Positions 23,601-42,586 of a DNA stretch of 64,000 nt are shown one piece after another. A model generated the notes under the pieces. That model was not told where the DNA came from, searched no databases, and saw nothing but the letters and a program-made list of their open reading frames with translations. A program made the position numbers and the translations under genes. The stretch spans positions 12,503,829 to 12,567,828 of the forward strand of contig OZ023275.1 in the NCBI GenBank assembly GCA_964007475.1, in the 5' to 3' direction. This DNA is from Hybos culiciformis. Taxonomy: Eukaryota; Arthropoda; Insecta; Diptera; Hybotidae. How positions within the stretch are numbered: the stretch's first letter is position 1; each line of letters starts with the position of its first letter.

Positions 23601-26082
23601 TTCATATAAAATTATACTTTCTTTTTTTTTCAATAAAATATATATGTTTAAATCATTTCAAGTCAAAACTTACTTGAATCTAATATATCTACGTTTTCGT
23701 AGTTTTTTTTTAATGGTCACACCACACAACCATTTTTTTTTAGAAAAAGACCATTTGTAACAAACTAAACACTTTCTAAGAAGACGCTTAATAATTTATT
23801 TATTTTTTATTTTTAAATTTTATCAATAGTAAAACTGAATATACTGTCGATATGATTGCTGAATACGAATGGCCACCAGCTAAAGGATGTTGCCCGTCCA
23901 GAAATCGTGATACGTATATGATTCAAGAACAAATTGCTGAATATTTAGGAATAAAAAGTTTCAAGCGAAAATATCCAGATTTACCTCGGCGTCAAATTGA
24001 TATGGAAGAACGTAATTGGTTACGTGAACGTGGTTTGGTAACTGAAAAAATGTGTGATTTGGGAATTACATCCGTTGTAGCTGCCGATGTACTTGATATT
24101 ATGTATATTGATTTCAATGAAAAATATGAAGAATATCGAACTTATTTGAGGCAAAAGCATGTTTTAGAAATAGAAGCTAAACAAAAAGCACAAGCTCACA
24201 ATATTGTTGACAAAAATTTACATATACGAGATCGTGCAATTCAATCAGCATCTAAATGGAATGTTCATTTTAATCAAGAACGAAAGGAAGAACGAAAATT
24301 ATGTATGGACTTACAAACATTGGTTATAAATATTCCATTGCCATCAACATCCGCAGCAACTATAGCGACTGCTGGTAACCGTTATCGAGAATCTGGTGCT
24401 AGATATACAACTGAATCAAAAACACATTACCCAATTGCATTAGTTCCAGGTCAGTTTTGTGACAACTATCGAAAATATACCCCAACAGAATTAAGGTAAA
24501 TAATTTTTTTAATAAATCTTTTAATTATGAAATTTCTTAAATTATATTTTAACATATTTTCCAGACAATATCCGTTGAACACTGTGTTGTGTAATTCTGA
24601 TACATTGTCCAATAGTATGGTGTTTCAATTAGACGATAAAAAAGAAATCAAAGAAGAAATAAAAGATGAAAATGATTCATCTGAGAGTAGTTCGGACAGT
24701 TCAGATGATTCAGTAAGTTTCTTTTCCACTTCAAAAATATATCACAGATTATTTTTGTTTAACGCTGTGTAGTTTCGTTAAAAATATTAATAATTTCATT
24801 ATGTTACGTAAAATCCTATCGAATTGGAATTCATATCTAATTGTTTTCCGCATGTGTCAAACAAAGTATTCCTCAAAAAGTTAGGGTTACAAAAAATATG
24901 TATAGGTAAAAAATATATATATATATATAAAAAAGGATTGTTATTAAATTTCTAAATTTCAGAACTCAGAGAGATTTTGGGCTCAAGGGTTTTTGGGTAA
25001 AGATTTTAAAGTTCACGTGGTACGTTTGACTATAGCTACATTTTGTATTATTTATTTTCATATACCGGTTAAAGAAGTTGAATGTTTGATTATCATAATT
25101 TTGTTATATAAAAAAATTTTATAAAGTGTTATAACAAGAATAATTCAAAAAATTTAAGTAATTAATATTATATTTTTTTTTAGGATTCTGATTCTGACTC
25201 ATTAGATGACTATGAACCGCCTGATGGTCAAAAATGTTTAGTATGTAATCAAACACAAAACAAAAATCTTAAAGGAAAGCCAGAAGTATTTATCGAATGT
25301 TATACGTGTCGTAAACAAAGTAAGAATAAAATTTAATTTTTAATTTTAAATCTGAAACCTTACTATGAATAAATGTGTAGAATATTGCTTGCTGGGGGTA
25401 AGAAAATTACATTACGTCATAACGTTAAAGTTAAATTAAACATTATTTTTTAATTTTTTATATTATTATACCCTTTTAATATACCTAATTCATGTAGAAT
25501 GCAAATATTAGATAAATATTATGAGCTATCTAATTTTAATAAATATTTAATTTTTCGTTTACTTAAAGGCCATCCTAGTTGTATCGAAATATCGAGTGGC
25601 ATGCTAAATAGAATTAAAAATTACAATTGGCAGTGTGCGGAATGTAAGTGTTGTATTAAATGTAAACGAAAAGAGGATCAAAATAAAATGTTGTATTGTG
25701 AACAATGTGATCGTGGTTTCCATGTTTATTGTCTCTCAATTCAAAATATTCCAGACGGTAAGAAAAGCGATAGATTGCAGTTTACTAAAATATAAAAATA
25801 AAATTATATTTGATACTAATTTTCTCCTTCTACAATTTTTTTTTTTCTTATTTAGATCGGTGGAGTTGTGATCGTTGTGCTACGTGCCGACGATGTGGTG
25901 CTAAAGAACCTTACGGTAATATACCTGTAAGTGGAATATTACAAGAAAAATTATTAAAATCAAAACATTTCAAATGGGTGAATGAATACGAAATTGATGA
26001 AATAAATGGCTTAACACAACATTCAAATATTTTATGCGTACCATGTGCTCGATTATTAAAAGTTGCATCACCATCATTTTAG
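17681..26082 (+). CDS. e(y)3: SAYP / enhancer of yellow 3 / PHF10-like chromatin-remodelling subunit
   Basis: Coactivator subunit of the PBAP (Brahma SWI/SNF) complex; in Drosophila SAYP also bridges to TFIID. Coding exons: 17681-21349, 21694-22974, 23261-23340, 23455-23589, 23830-24495, 24565-24712, 25184-25319, 25569-25757 and 25856-26082. All junctions keep frame and give about 2176 residues, similar to the fly protein and far longer than vertebrate PHF10. The first 1650 residues are low-complexity: a poly-Asn run (about 188-205), about 18 PKLTIK-type repeats (270-750), an acidic patch, and an RGRGRG tract late in exon 2. The SAY domain lies in exons 5-6 (YPIALVPGQFCDNYRKYTP). The C-terminus has two PHD fingers, CLVC...CYTC...HPSC...WQCAEC and CCIKC...CEQC...GFHVYC...WSCDRC. 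A 57-nt in-frame candidate exon (24963-25019) may be optional. Start: first ATG after the acceptor. Confidence 0.93.
18243..18300 (+). repeat. AAT/AGT trinucleotide repeat coding poly-Asn/Ser
   Basis: Tandem AAT and AGT codons inside exon 1 of e(y)3 encode an Asn run broken by Ser. Uninterrupted AAT stretches make length variation between individuals likely. Confidence 0.8.
24963..25019 (+). other. Candidate 57-nt cassette exon of e(y)3
   Basis: Between exons 6 and 7, an acceptor (ATTTCAG) and a donor (GTG|GTACGT) bound 57 nt with no stop. Both flanking introns are phase 0, so inclusion adds exactly 19 residues (opening NSERFWAQGF, ending KVHV) without shifting frame. It would sit between the acidic Ser-rich linker after the SAY domain and the first PHD finger. 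Splice signals and phase support it; expression is not shown. Confidence 0.45.
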
Positions 26083-26210
26083 AGAAATTTTAAATTGCAT
26101 TACAATAATTTTTATTACTAAATATAACATAAAACTAATTTAATCTATTTTAAGATTATTATATAAAATTGATAAATTTTTTATGAACAAAAATCTAAGT
26201 TTTAAGACCA

Positions 26211-26216
26211 AATAAA
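26211..26216 (+). terminator. Polyadenylation signal of e(y)3
   Basis: AATAAA lies about 130 nt after the e(y)3 stop codon, within an AT-rich 3' flank. Confidence 0.5.
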
Positions 26217-26229
26217 TATAATAAAAGTT

Positions 26230-29200
26230 ATATTTTTTTTTTAAATTTTATTTTATTGTATTGTGCTAGAATTATTTGGAATTAAGTTTGTTTTATTATT
26301 ATTTTTTTATTCTAAAATAAAAAAAAATGTAAAAATTGGATTTCGGTTCTAAGTTTCCTCAAATAAACTTTGATTCTTAAATCTTATTGACAAATCTGAC
26401 AATACAAAGAGAATTATGAAGTTGAGTTCTTTTAACTGAAATAATTTTCTCAGAAATTTTAAATGCGTATATATTTTCCTTTGGAGAAGTAACGCTTTGG
26501 AAACAGCTACAATTGTATTTTGTATCACAATACTTGACTAAGCTAAGGATATCAAAGAATTCGTTATTTTATTTTTTTTATACAGCCCGAAATCAAATAT
26601 TAATAAATTGAAAATTTTATATTACCAACTTTAAATCATTGTTATGTACCATTTCAAATAATTATGTTTTTTTTTATTTTGAAATAATTTTCGTAGAAAT
26701 TAGAAATTCGTTGCCTTTAACAAACAAAAATAGAAAAAAAAAAATATAAATTATAACCGTGAAAAAAATCAACTTAACAGAATTATGAAATTTAATATAT
26801 TTTACGTTTAAGAAAATAAATATAAACACATATATATACATAAAAACAATATTTAAGGTAAATGTAAAAAAACTAAATATTTTACATGATAAATCGATTT
26901 TTAAGTTTAATAGAAATTAGTTAGTTATGTGTAGAATTTTAAGTTATTTTTTTTTTTTTAAAGAATTAAAGTATATTTTCAAAATACTTAATTTAAGTAT
27001 AAAAAATTAAATTTTTTTGTTTATAAATTCAAGTTTTTTTTTTTTTTTTTTTTGAGAAGTTTAACAACTAAAGACGTTTTAATCGCACTTAAATTATACA
27101 TAATTAAATTATATAAATAAATATAAATGTATACAAAAACTTTTTTTTAATACTTATGTATGTATAAGAATTTAGTATTATTGATCGATTTTTATTTGGA
27201 ATCAAACGTCTCTATGTGAAATCCCCAATGTAGAGATATTCAAAAGAAGATCTATGTTATTGTCTTTATTTTTATGTCACTATTGACTTTTTGAAGAACG
27301 AAAATTTATAAAATGACATTTAAAAAGATTCTGATAGCATGAAAAGACATATTGTTCAAAGTCTTCACCATAAAAAAATATAATTTTTTGATAGATTAAA
27401 AGTTACTAAATTTTATAAAATAAAAAGTTTTTAGATAAAAAAATTCCTAAAAGCCGATCGATTATCCAGATTTCTTTCTTGAAAAGTTACATTAATTACC
27501 TCCTTCGAATAAAATGTAGCAAATATCTTACAAAGATGAACAAAAATTATGAGTATAAAATCAGAAGCAAAAATAATAAAGCGGAAAAATAATAAGTGAA
27601 ATTTCAGCTGATAAAAGAATTTTAAAATATTTTACGGATTTGCAGACGTATATTGCAGATTGTGCTTAGTTTTAACATTTATAAAACGGGTTTAATTTTG
27701 TGAATTTTCAGATTAATTTAAAAATCGAATACATTTATGTGGTACCTTTTAATATTCGGATACAGAAAATTACACTTGTCTAAATTATTTTTTTGTTTTT
27801 GGAATTGAGAATGGACAATTTGGTGAAAGAGAGGCTACCATAAGTTAAATTAATATCATATGCTTGCAAAAATAGACTGATGTCATGAACATTTTTGCTA
27901 ATAAATAAGTATTCATGTTGAAGAATTGCAAAATGTATTTTTTTCTATCAGATTTGAACAAATTATCGATTAATTCAGAAAAAAAGTATCGAAATTAGGT
28001 TTTAATTATAAAGTCATTTACCTATATTTTAAACTTCATTAGAACATTTTCATAAGAGAATTTAAAGGCATTATTATATCATGGCAAATAATTTTCTTTT
28101 TTTACTGAGCAAACTCTTCTAATGATTTTGTTAATATAGAGCTTTTTTATTTTTTTAATTTATATTTGAAGAATTATTATTTTTGAAAAAATGTAGAAAA
28201 AATCAAAAAAAATTAAATTTAAGTGATACAATTTCGGCGGAACTGCCCCATTACTGAAAATGGAATACACATAAATCAAATTTCAAAATAAAAAAATAAT
28301 CAAACACCTAGCGAAAACAATTCTTATAGTTTTTACCTGCATTACGGTTTGTTATTTAAATACTTACCAATTTATTATAGACATTCAAAATTTTTTCTTC
28401 CTTAGCTAATATTTTATTTATTTCACTGCGTAAATAATTAATTGTCACTTGAAAAGTATGTATATTATGTTTTTTGAAATTTAAATATCAAACATGAATT
28501 ATGATGAAACAAAAACTGATAATAAAATATATAACGGTGATTGATTAATATAAAAAATTATGTAGTAGATACTATCATCTTTAATACCAATATAATGTCA
28601 CCTATCAGCAATATTCGTAATAGGCTTCCTAACTTTGATCTTGTCGATTATAATTATTTCTATTAAAACTTACCTTATACAAGGATTTTAATATTTAAAT
28701 AAATAGTTTAAAATATTAACACAAACAGGTGGATTATATACTTCTTTCTTTGTAAAGAAAATTTATAAAATAATTTTTATATAAATTTAAATTTATTTTA
28801 CTTGCATATGTATAAATTGTTTTGTGTAACATATAAATTAGTGAAATATTAATAAACTCATGAATATATTGCATAATTTTAGTTTATAAAAAGTACTAAA
28901 AACAAAATATATATATATGAAAATTAAAATATCTTAGTGAAGTAAAAAATATTTTGTAAATTTTTTTTTTTGTCATTTTATAAATTGAATATTAAAAATT
29001 AAGTAGTTTTTTTTTTGGTTTTTTTGAGTTTTTTTTTAAATTTTACTTATATTTTTTGTACAAAATTAAAAAATAATAAAAAAAAAAACATTAAACAATT
29101 ATGTTGTATATATAATATAATAAATATAAAAATAAATTAATAAATTGAAAATTGTGTTTTCTTCTTTTTACACCTTTGGTTATGTTGGTTTTGTCATTCT

Positions 29201-31950
29201 GAAAATTAGAATCACTTTGATTTGATCGACAATTTAAGACAATGAGCTATGAGCTTTTTTTAATTATAATTTTCATAAATAGACGATTTCTCTAAAAATG
29301 AAAAAAGTGAAGCCTAACATGACAGTTATTTAAATAAATAAGAATATAACACGGGAAACAGTTGAAACTAAGTAAGCAATCGAAGTTTTATTATTTAATA
29401 AATACATAGTAGAACAAAGCTGTTGATGTAATATTAAAAAATAATCATTAGTAATATTTCAATTTAAAAGCAACTAATGATTCAAAATATCGAAATCGCA
29501 TTATTTAACTTGATTATATATTTGTTTTATTAATTCTTATCTAATCTTTTATAATACTAATATAAATATTTTATGCTCGAGTAGTACAATTATTTTGAAT
29601 ACAATATTTCCTATATTTTATTACTAAACATATTTTGACAAAGAGAGAATAGAAAATAGAGAGCCAACTAAAAAAAATCTCTGATGAAAACTAAACCCCA
29701 ATTAACCACAAGCAGTATTTATGAAAATATTACATTTTTAATTTGGATTAGAAATGAAAAATTAGATACTAAGACAGTAATGAAATCCGAGAGCCATGAT
29801 TATAAACTCAACCAGGAAGAAAAATGACATATATTTTGGATTAATTAAGTAAGATTCTATTGAAAAGAAATTGGATTATTTAGTCTAACATATAAACAAT
29901 GAATGATACGTTTGGAAAGTAGTTTACTTATATGATTAACTGCTTTAATTAAAAAAAAAGAATTAAAATTTCATATTTTAACCTTTTCTTTATCACTGAA
30001 AATCTTCTTTAAAATGAAAATAATTAAAATAAAAATGTCACTAATCAGAAATGTCTTCTTAACAATTTTTGTTTTATTTTGTCCTAGTCAAAAATATAAA
30101 TATGTACGGCATGTACCTACAAACCCGCATTGTACATAAAATGAAGATAATTTGTTGAAGCAAATTCATCTGCCAATTACAAATTGTAAAATTGCAAAAT
30201 ATTTCCAATGTACGAACATCCAAATTCTAATGTTGAAGTTGAAGATTGGCTAGATTTCATGTCACTAATTAACTGTTTAAATTAAATGATAAAAGAACTA
30301 AAAAAATATATGTAAATCTAATCTACTACGAACTAAGAAAAAATTAAATCTTAATACCATGTTGTATATTTTCAATCATGCATATCAAAATGACAATTTT
30401 TTAATAATTTTGATAAACCAAAATGTCGAAGTTCTCATAATAACCTCCTTTTAATATTTGGTTAAGTGGATGGAAATGAATGAGTAGCTTGATTAGTTGA
30501 ATAACTTAATCATAACTTTTTCTAGAGATAGAAGCTTATTGACGAACATTGTACGTCTGAATTTTTTTAATTCTAAATTAACAATAGGTACCTAATTTTA
30601 AAAGAAATTTGATGAAGCAAATATTGTAGTTTCAATGTTTCAAAGTAATAATTGTTTGAAAATCTTATTCTGTAATTCTATTTCGATTAAATTTGGTACC
30701 TTTTTCTTATGAGGTTTCCTATATCATGAAAATTTTTCAACTTATCGGGTAAAAAAATATTTTTTTTATATTAACTTATAAGATAATACAATAATAATAT
30801 TATCTATATTCTATAACAAATATTAATATAAGATTTTCCAATTTCCACAAAAGTTTGTAGATAGATTAAAAACAAAGGTATCCTCTTCGTATATCTAGCG
30901 GTACACCTCAAAAGTTATGCCGATGTTATAAAAAAATATACAATTATAATATTTTTAAACTGATAAAACATTCGAAATTCACTGGCATCAAAGGAATTCA
31001 CAAATAAATATAATGAAAGCCTTTATAATAATTATTCAAAAAAAAAATTATGTTTCGAGGAAATGTTTAATCGAAATTTTATTATCTCAAATTTATAAAA
31101 TTTTATTTCCGAAGATAACCATAATTTAGTTCAGTGTTCAGTTATTTGTTTTCCCTTGACAGGAAAGTTACTTATTATTATAATATTGCGAAAAGAAAGA
31201 AAAAATATGAGCGGTAATGTACCTACTTAAAAAAAAAACTAAATAAAATTTAACCTTAATATTTCTTGTTGATAAAAAACTACTATATATTATAGAATAT
31301 TAACATCAATTGATCGTTTTATTACCTCTATTAACATATTGAATCACAACCGATTATAAAAAAATACATAACTCTCACATATAGAAATAATTATCATTCA
31401 TTGAAAAATTTTAATTTAATTTTTAATAGTGATTGTAGTGTAGGTAGTGTACATATAAAAAATATTTGAGATGTTCGAAGGAAAAGTGGTACTTTGTACC
31501 ATTAACTTCAGCAAAAAAAAATTAAATCAGAAAATACAATAATTCATAATTCAATTCAGAAAATTATAGTGGTACAACGGATCAACTGAAATGGGTAGGA
31601 ACCAAAAAATAAATTTTTCAGATTATTTTCCATCGAAAATTTTACATTTATACTTTTTAATTATCGTACGAACAAAAAAATATAATAATGCATAGCAAAT
31701 AGTTCCAACAATAAAAATTGCTCATTGTAGTATATGTTTGTATCGAGACAAATCATAATTGAGCCTAGTGTTTGAAAATTATAAAACTCGCATTCAAAAT
31801 TTGTTGAGCCACTTTTCCTTTCAACATCTCATATATTTGTAATTGAAATTGAATATTTTTGTTTATTACTCATGAAATTACAATTTATTTTAAAATGATA
31901 ATTTGATTGACTTTATTCGTTTTCATTAGTAAATTTGAATTCTTAAAATT
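26230..31950. other. Gene-free AT-rich intergenic region
   Basis: 5.7 kb between e(y)3 and the DM9 gene. I see no open frame with protein-like composition, no RNA gene and no bounded repeat; only A/T runs and short AT microsatellites. Confidence 0.6.
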
Positions 31951-32022
31951 AAGTTTTGAAGAATAAAACTTATAATTCAGAGTCAAAACAAATTAAAAAC
32001 GTACAAAAACTTTTAATCTTAG

Positions 32023-32495
32023 GTTTTGAATTTGTTGCAATTGACGGTTTCCACTGCGGTCACAATAGCAAGGGCGATATCTACCTCGGTAGAGCTTTTT
32101 ATAGTAAAGAATGGATTCCAGCTGCAATAATTCCTTCCAGACAAAAAATAAACATTTGTTATGGCAAAAAACAGATTGAATTAGCTGGGTTGACCAGAAT
32201 TCAAACATTAATTGGCAATCCCATTGATTACGAATGGATTCCTTATAATGGAGATGAACAAACATTTCCTAGTAATGCAATACCTCTGGAGAGCAGTGAA
32301 AATAAACATTATTTTATTGGCAGAAAAATGTACAGGAGTGCTTTAGGTCCTGGAAGAATTGACAAGTTCGCATTGCAAATTGGATACGAAGGAAGGAGCT
32401 TTTTATATTTAGAAGATTATGAAGTATTGTGCTTTTCTCAAAAAAAAGAAGCAGATTGGAAAGATTTAAGTTTTTTAACTTTCCGATTTCCTTAA
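32023..32495 (+). CDS. DM9-repeat (DUF3421) protein, 5' exon unresolved
   Basis: DM9 proteins are a family common in insects. Some members outside insects bind mannose and act as pattern-recognition lectins, but most insect members have no assigned function. The exon starts after the acceptor ATCTTAG (ending 32022) and runs to the stop at 32493-32495. Two DM9 motifs are visible. The first is FEFVAIDGFHCG...GDIYLGRAFYSKEWIPAAIIPS, then an ICYGKK stretch. The second is YEWIPYNGDEQTFPSNAIPL...HYFIGRKMYRSALGPGRI, ending with YEVLC. No signal peptide or membrane segment is seen. The frame stays open upstream to 31956 but has no ATG, so the initiator must lie in an unseen upstream exon, or the locus is a 5'-truncated copy. 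AATAAA follows at 32590-32595. Confidence 0.75.
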
Positions 32496-32589
32496 TCCTT
32501 TAAACAAAAATTCTGTTTTTCAATAATTAAACGGGAAAGTTAGTTAAGTTCCCACCTAAGCGAGGACGAAGAAAAGTAAATATATTTTT

Positions 32590-32595
32590 AATAAA
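32590..32595 (+). terminator. Polyadenylation signal of the DM9 gene
   Basis: AATAAA about 95 nt after the DM9 stop codon. Confidence 0.45.
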
Positions 32596-32599
32596 TGAT

Positions 32600-33515
32600 T
32601 ACTGTTATCATTTTTGTTTTAACCATGATGATTACTTGAAAGCAATTTTCTTCTGTTAAATTGTTGTATGTTAATAAAACAAAAATTTCAATAGTAAATA
32701 TTTTATTTGAAATATTTTTGTTTTAATATTACTATAATTCACACATTATTTTTTTTTTGACAAATAAACACATAGAATACAGAAACAACATTCATCTTCC
32801 TACTGTGAGCCTTTCTGTGATCATTTTTGTTTTTTATTTAATAAATATTTCCAATATTAATTTTCTACTTAATATTTGTGAAAATAGTAAAAGTAACGAA
32901 AAAAAAAAAAAAAGTTAAAAATAAAAAAACTTGTCATTTCATTTGTACATAATTTATTATTTATTCGAATAAAAGTATCAAAAAATGAAAATTTTTATTC
33001 ATGAAGTTATGAGAAAGTTTGTTACGATTTTTGAAACAAACTAAAATTGTATGCGATTTTAATGTGCAAAAAATGTATGTAGATATAAATTTATTTTTTA
33101 CAATTTTCAGGATATCATTGCAGACATTATTTTGTTAAATTTTTAAATTTAAATTATTTAGAAATTGATTTTATTTTTTAGTTTTTTTCCTATGCGGTGG
33201 ACATATTTTTAATCTTAAAATCAAACTTTTTTTTTTATTGATTTCGCATTTTTTCCTTTCGACACGGACTGGAAGAATATATCTTCCAATGGTCCCCCAT
33301 GTAAATGACTAAATCCATAATAAAAATCACATAAAAGTCGTTCAGCCTCGAAAGGAAATTGGAATGTTTCTTTTGCATTGAGATTAGAAAAGTATCTTTT
33401 TTTTTCTTGCGATCTAGTTTCAATTAAAAAAAAAAAACTTATACAAAAATAAAATTATAAAATGATTTATAATACAACTAATGATTTTTTAAATTAGAAA
33501 AAAAATAATTCTAGT
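32600..33515. other. Convergent intergenic region
   Basis: Lies between the 3' ends of the DM9 gene and Rm62. It is AT-rich, with no gene. An AATAAA on the minus strand near 33234-33239 could serve Rm62, whose own stop codon also overlaps an AATAAA. Confidence 0.5.
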
Positions 33516-33516
33516 T

Positions 33517-39588
<6,072 letters not shown>

Positions 39589-39923
39589 TTTTTTTAAGAA
39601 TTATTAATTAATTTTGAATTAAATATAAAAATTATAAAAAGAAAAAATGATTTTTTTTAATTAATTAATTTCCTACGACGTAGACCACAACGATGCTTAC
39701 CTAACCAAAAAAAGGTCCAAAAAATGAATGAAAGAAAATGGAAACGTTTTCCTCTTATTTCACGGGGAAAAAAATTAAAAAAGTCGCTTTCACTTTTTTT
39801 TTGATGTGGCTGCCATTATTATGCCATTCCGAGTTTACAGTGTAAGTTATATAATTAATAATTATCAGTGGAAATGGAAATTATTATACATAATAGCATC
39901 GTTAGACGTCATGTTACAAAAGC

Positions 39924-41450
39924 AGTAAATACAATTGGGGCGACAACGACGACTACAACGACAACGTCAGCGATATCACTGGGGTGAACACAATTACGGC
40001 GACGGGGATGGAATAAATAAACAGGAAAAAAATAAACAAATAGAAAAAAAAAATATGCGTGTGCCGTGTACGCGCGGGGGAAGTTATACTTCGTATTTCG
40101 TAATGTGGAAATAAAATAGAACAACAAGTACGTATTTTAGCTAATTTCACGACGCTCACACTGTTTACTTCGCAGCATAGCAAGAATACCACGCGCATGT
40201 GTTTGGGATCTACCGACTCACTCTCTTTCTCTCTCCTCGCGCATGTGTTTGGGGTGGTTGTTTCGGAATTCAGAAATTTAATTTCTAAATTAAATAAATT
40301 TCGAATACTAATGTCATTGGAATGTATGGATGTGTGTATGTTGTGCATGGCTGATTAAAAAAAGCCTTAAATTTTTTTAATTAATTTTGATTTTTTGAGG
40401 AAAGAAAATTATTAAATTATTACATTACATTACAATTAGTTAAAAACGAACAAATTTGTAAAATAAATTAAAATTTAAATAATTTATTAACCACTTTAAA
40501 TAAATTTCTATAAAGTTTTAATAATTTTTCTATGAATTAGTTTTTTTTATTTATTTTTTTTGGTTTTTTTAGTCACCGATCTCGCCGATGGTTTTCTTCC
40601 TGCCATCGATTTTTTACATTTTTTTTCGAAGTCGCTCTTTTTCTCAAAAACAGGTATTTTTGTGTCGACCAGCCGCAGCAATCGAAGGGCAAAATTCGAC
40701 TATTCGCCGTCGAAAGAAACCAATCGGCGTCGTATTTGGTCTATACATGCAAAAAACAAACAAAACAAAAGTTGATAAAAAAGCTGACAATGTATTTGTG
40801 CAAAAATAATAATAAAAAATAATAATAAAAATGTATTTGTGCGTTAAACGTTAAACTTTTTGCAAGTCGCATAAGAAGTATAACTTCAATAAATAAAAAA
40901 AATATATGGTTGTCGTTGTCACCCGGCGACAAAATAAAAACGACAATGTCGTTTGTCGCCAGCAGGGTTACCAACCTTTTCAAATGTTTCCCCCTAAAAA
41001 AATAAAATTTCCCCCTAAAAAACCCCTAAATTTTTTTTTATAGATATTATAACAGCTATACTTATATACCTATGAGGATTTCAAATAGATGCTTGAAGAA
41101 AAATATATAACGCACATCGTAAATTATATAAATAATAAAATTATTTATTTATAATAAAATTAGCAAATAAGGTATCTTATGAAATGCAATCAAAAATATT
41201 ACAAATGTCATCTAAATCTTCGCTTTTAAGATCATACATCATACCCCTAAAAAAACCCCTGAAACAAATTACCCCCTAAAAATCCCTCTGTCAACAAAAA
41301 AAACCCCTAAATCTAGGGGGAAAACCCCTAAGTTGGTAACGCTGGTCGCCAGTCGTCTCAATTGTGTTCATTCTCATACAAATATATGGTTTCTATTTTT
41401 TTATAGTCGCTATCGCTATCGTTGTCGCTGTCGCCCCAATTGTGTTTACT
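39924..41450. mobile_element. Putative 1.5-kb element bounded by inverted repeats
   Basis: AATTGGGGCGACAACGACGA at the left end (after AGTAAATAC) is matched, inverted, at 41405-41450 (AGTAAACACAATTGGGGCGACAGCGACAA read on the minus strand, in two pieces). Inside are GCGCATGTGTTTGGG twice (near 40195 and 40240), a CT-rich tract, a small foldback (about 40570-40730) and a complete hAT insertion (40963-41344). No convincing transposase frame is present. Its left end is only about 340 bp upstream of the Rm62 start codon. It may be one element or a stack of several. Confidence 0.45.
40963..41344. mobile_element. Short non-autonomous hAT element
   Basis: Ends CAGGGTTACCAAC and, inverted, CAGCGTTACCAAC bound 382 bp, flanked by an exact 8-bp duplication GTCGCCAG (40955-40962 and 41345-41352). 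Subterminal CCCCCTAAAAAACCCCTAAA blocks recur at both ends. There is no coding sequence. It is nested in the larger 39924-41450 inverted-repeat segment. Confidence 0.88.
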
Positions 41451-41470
41451 ACATAACCATGAGTCATGTT

Positions 41471-42586
41471 TTCGCAAAAAAAAAATAGTTTCGTTCTGTG
41501 TTTGGTACTTGGTTTGCTTTTATAAAATTTTGTATTTTTTTTTATGGTTTGAAGGTAGGTTCCTCACACAGAAAATTTACAGAAAAAATCATACTTTAAA
41601 ATGCTTCGATATAAAAAAAATAATAATAAATTGTAGGTTGTCAAAAAAGAAAATAAATTAAAATATTTTTAATATAATTTTTATTTTCCATTTTTTCTTT
41701 AAATTAAAAAAATTCATTTTTTTTTTTAAATTACGAAAAATTAAAATTCTATTTTACAAAGAATTTTTTTTTAATTTTACAAAGAATTTTTTTTTAATTT
41801 CAAACCAAACCATCTTTTATAAGTGTGTCACCCCATTCGCCAACCTATTTTCAAACCAAGAAATTCATGGTTGCTAACCTGAAGTGTAGCGAAGTTATTA
41901 TTTGCAACCATGAAATTCGTGGTTGGTAACCTGATATCTGTCGAAGCTATAACCTATATTTCATAAATTATACAAAGTTGAAATGAACACCACTATATTT
42001 TATACAATAAAGCGATAACCATAGATTCTGTGGCGATAACGACTACAACAATTGTAAAGTATGGTTGACTACATGAAACCTTATAACTTCGCTACACTTC
42101 AGGTTAGCAACCATGAATTTCTTGGTTTGAAAGTAGGTTGGCGAATGGGGTGACACACTTATAAAAGATGGTTTGGTTTGAAATTAAAAAAAAATTCTTT
42201 GTAAAATTAAAAAAAAATTCTTTGTAAAATAAAATTTTATTTTTTCGTAATTTAAAAAAAAAAAATGAATTTTTTTAATTTAAAAAAAAAATGGAAAATA
42301 AAAATAATATTCAATTTTTTTTTTTAAATATTTTAATTTATTTTCTTTTTTGACAACCTACAATTTATTATTATTTTTTTTATATCGAAGCACTTTAAAG
42401 TATGATTTTTTCTGTAAATTTTCTGCAAATTGACAGGTTATACCTTTTTTTTTTTGAAATGCAATAAAACTATGTAGTAAAATTTCTAGGTTTGTTTCGA
42501 ACCTACTTTCAAACCATGAAAAAAAAAATAAAAAATTTATATGGCAAACCAAGTAACAAACACAGAACGGACCCATTTTTTTCTGC
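41471..42586. repeat. 1.1-kb palindrome with arms of about 430-500 bp
   Basis: Left arm 41471-41902 and right arm about 42081-42586 are inverted copies, from TTCTGTGTTTGGTACTTGGT at the outside to ACCTGAAGTGTAGCGAAGTT at the inside. Identity is high over most of the length, including duplicated AAAGAATTTTTTTTTAATTT blocks. The right arm carries an extra segment of about 65 bp (near 42425-42510). A third copy of the ACCTGA.GTGTAGCGAAG motif follows at about 42601. No transposase is visible. This is either a foldback element or a head-to-head duplicated MITE. Confidence 0.75.

Noticed and set aside
39909..40348. Two overlapping minus-strand open frames upstream of Rm62
   Set aside because: They arise from the CGACGA/ACAACG-rich inverted-repeat segment and CT tract; translations are low-complexity with poly-Val and Phe runs and no start context.
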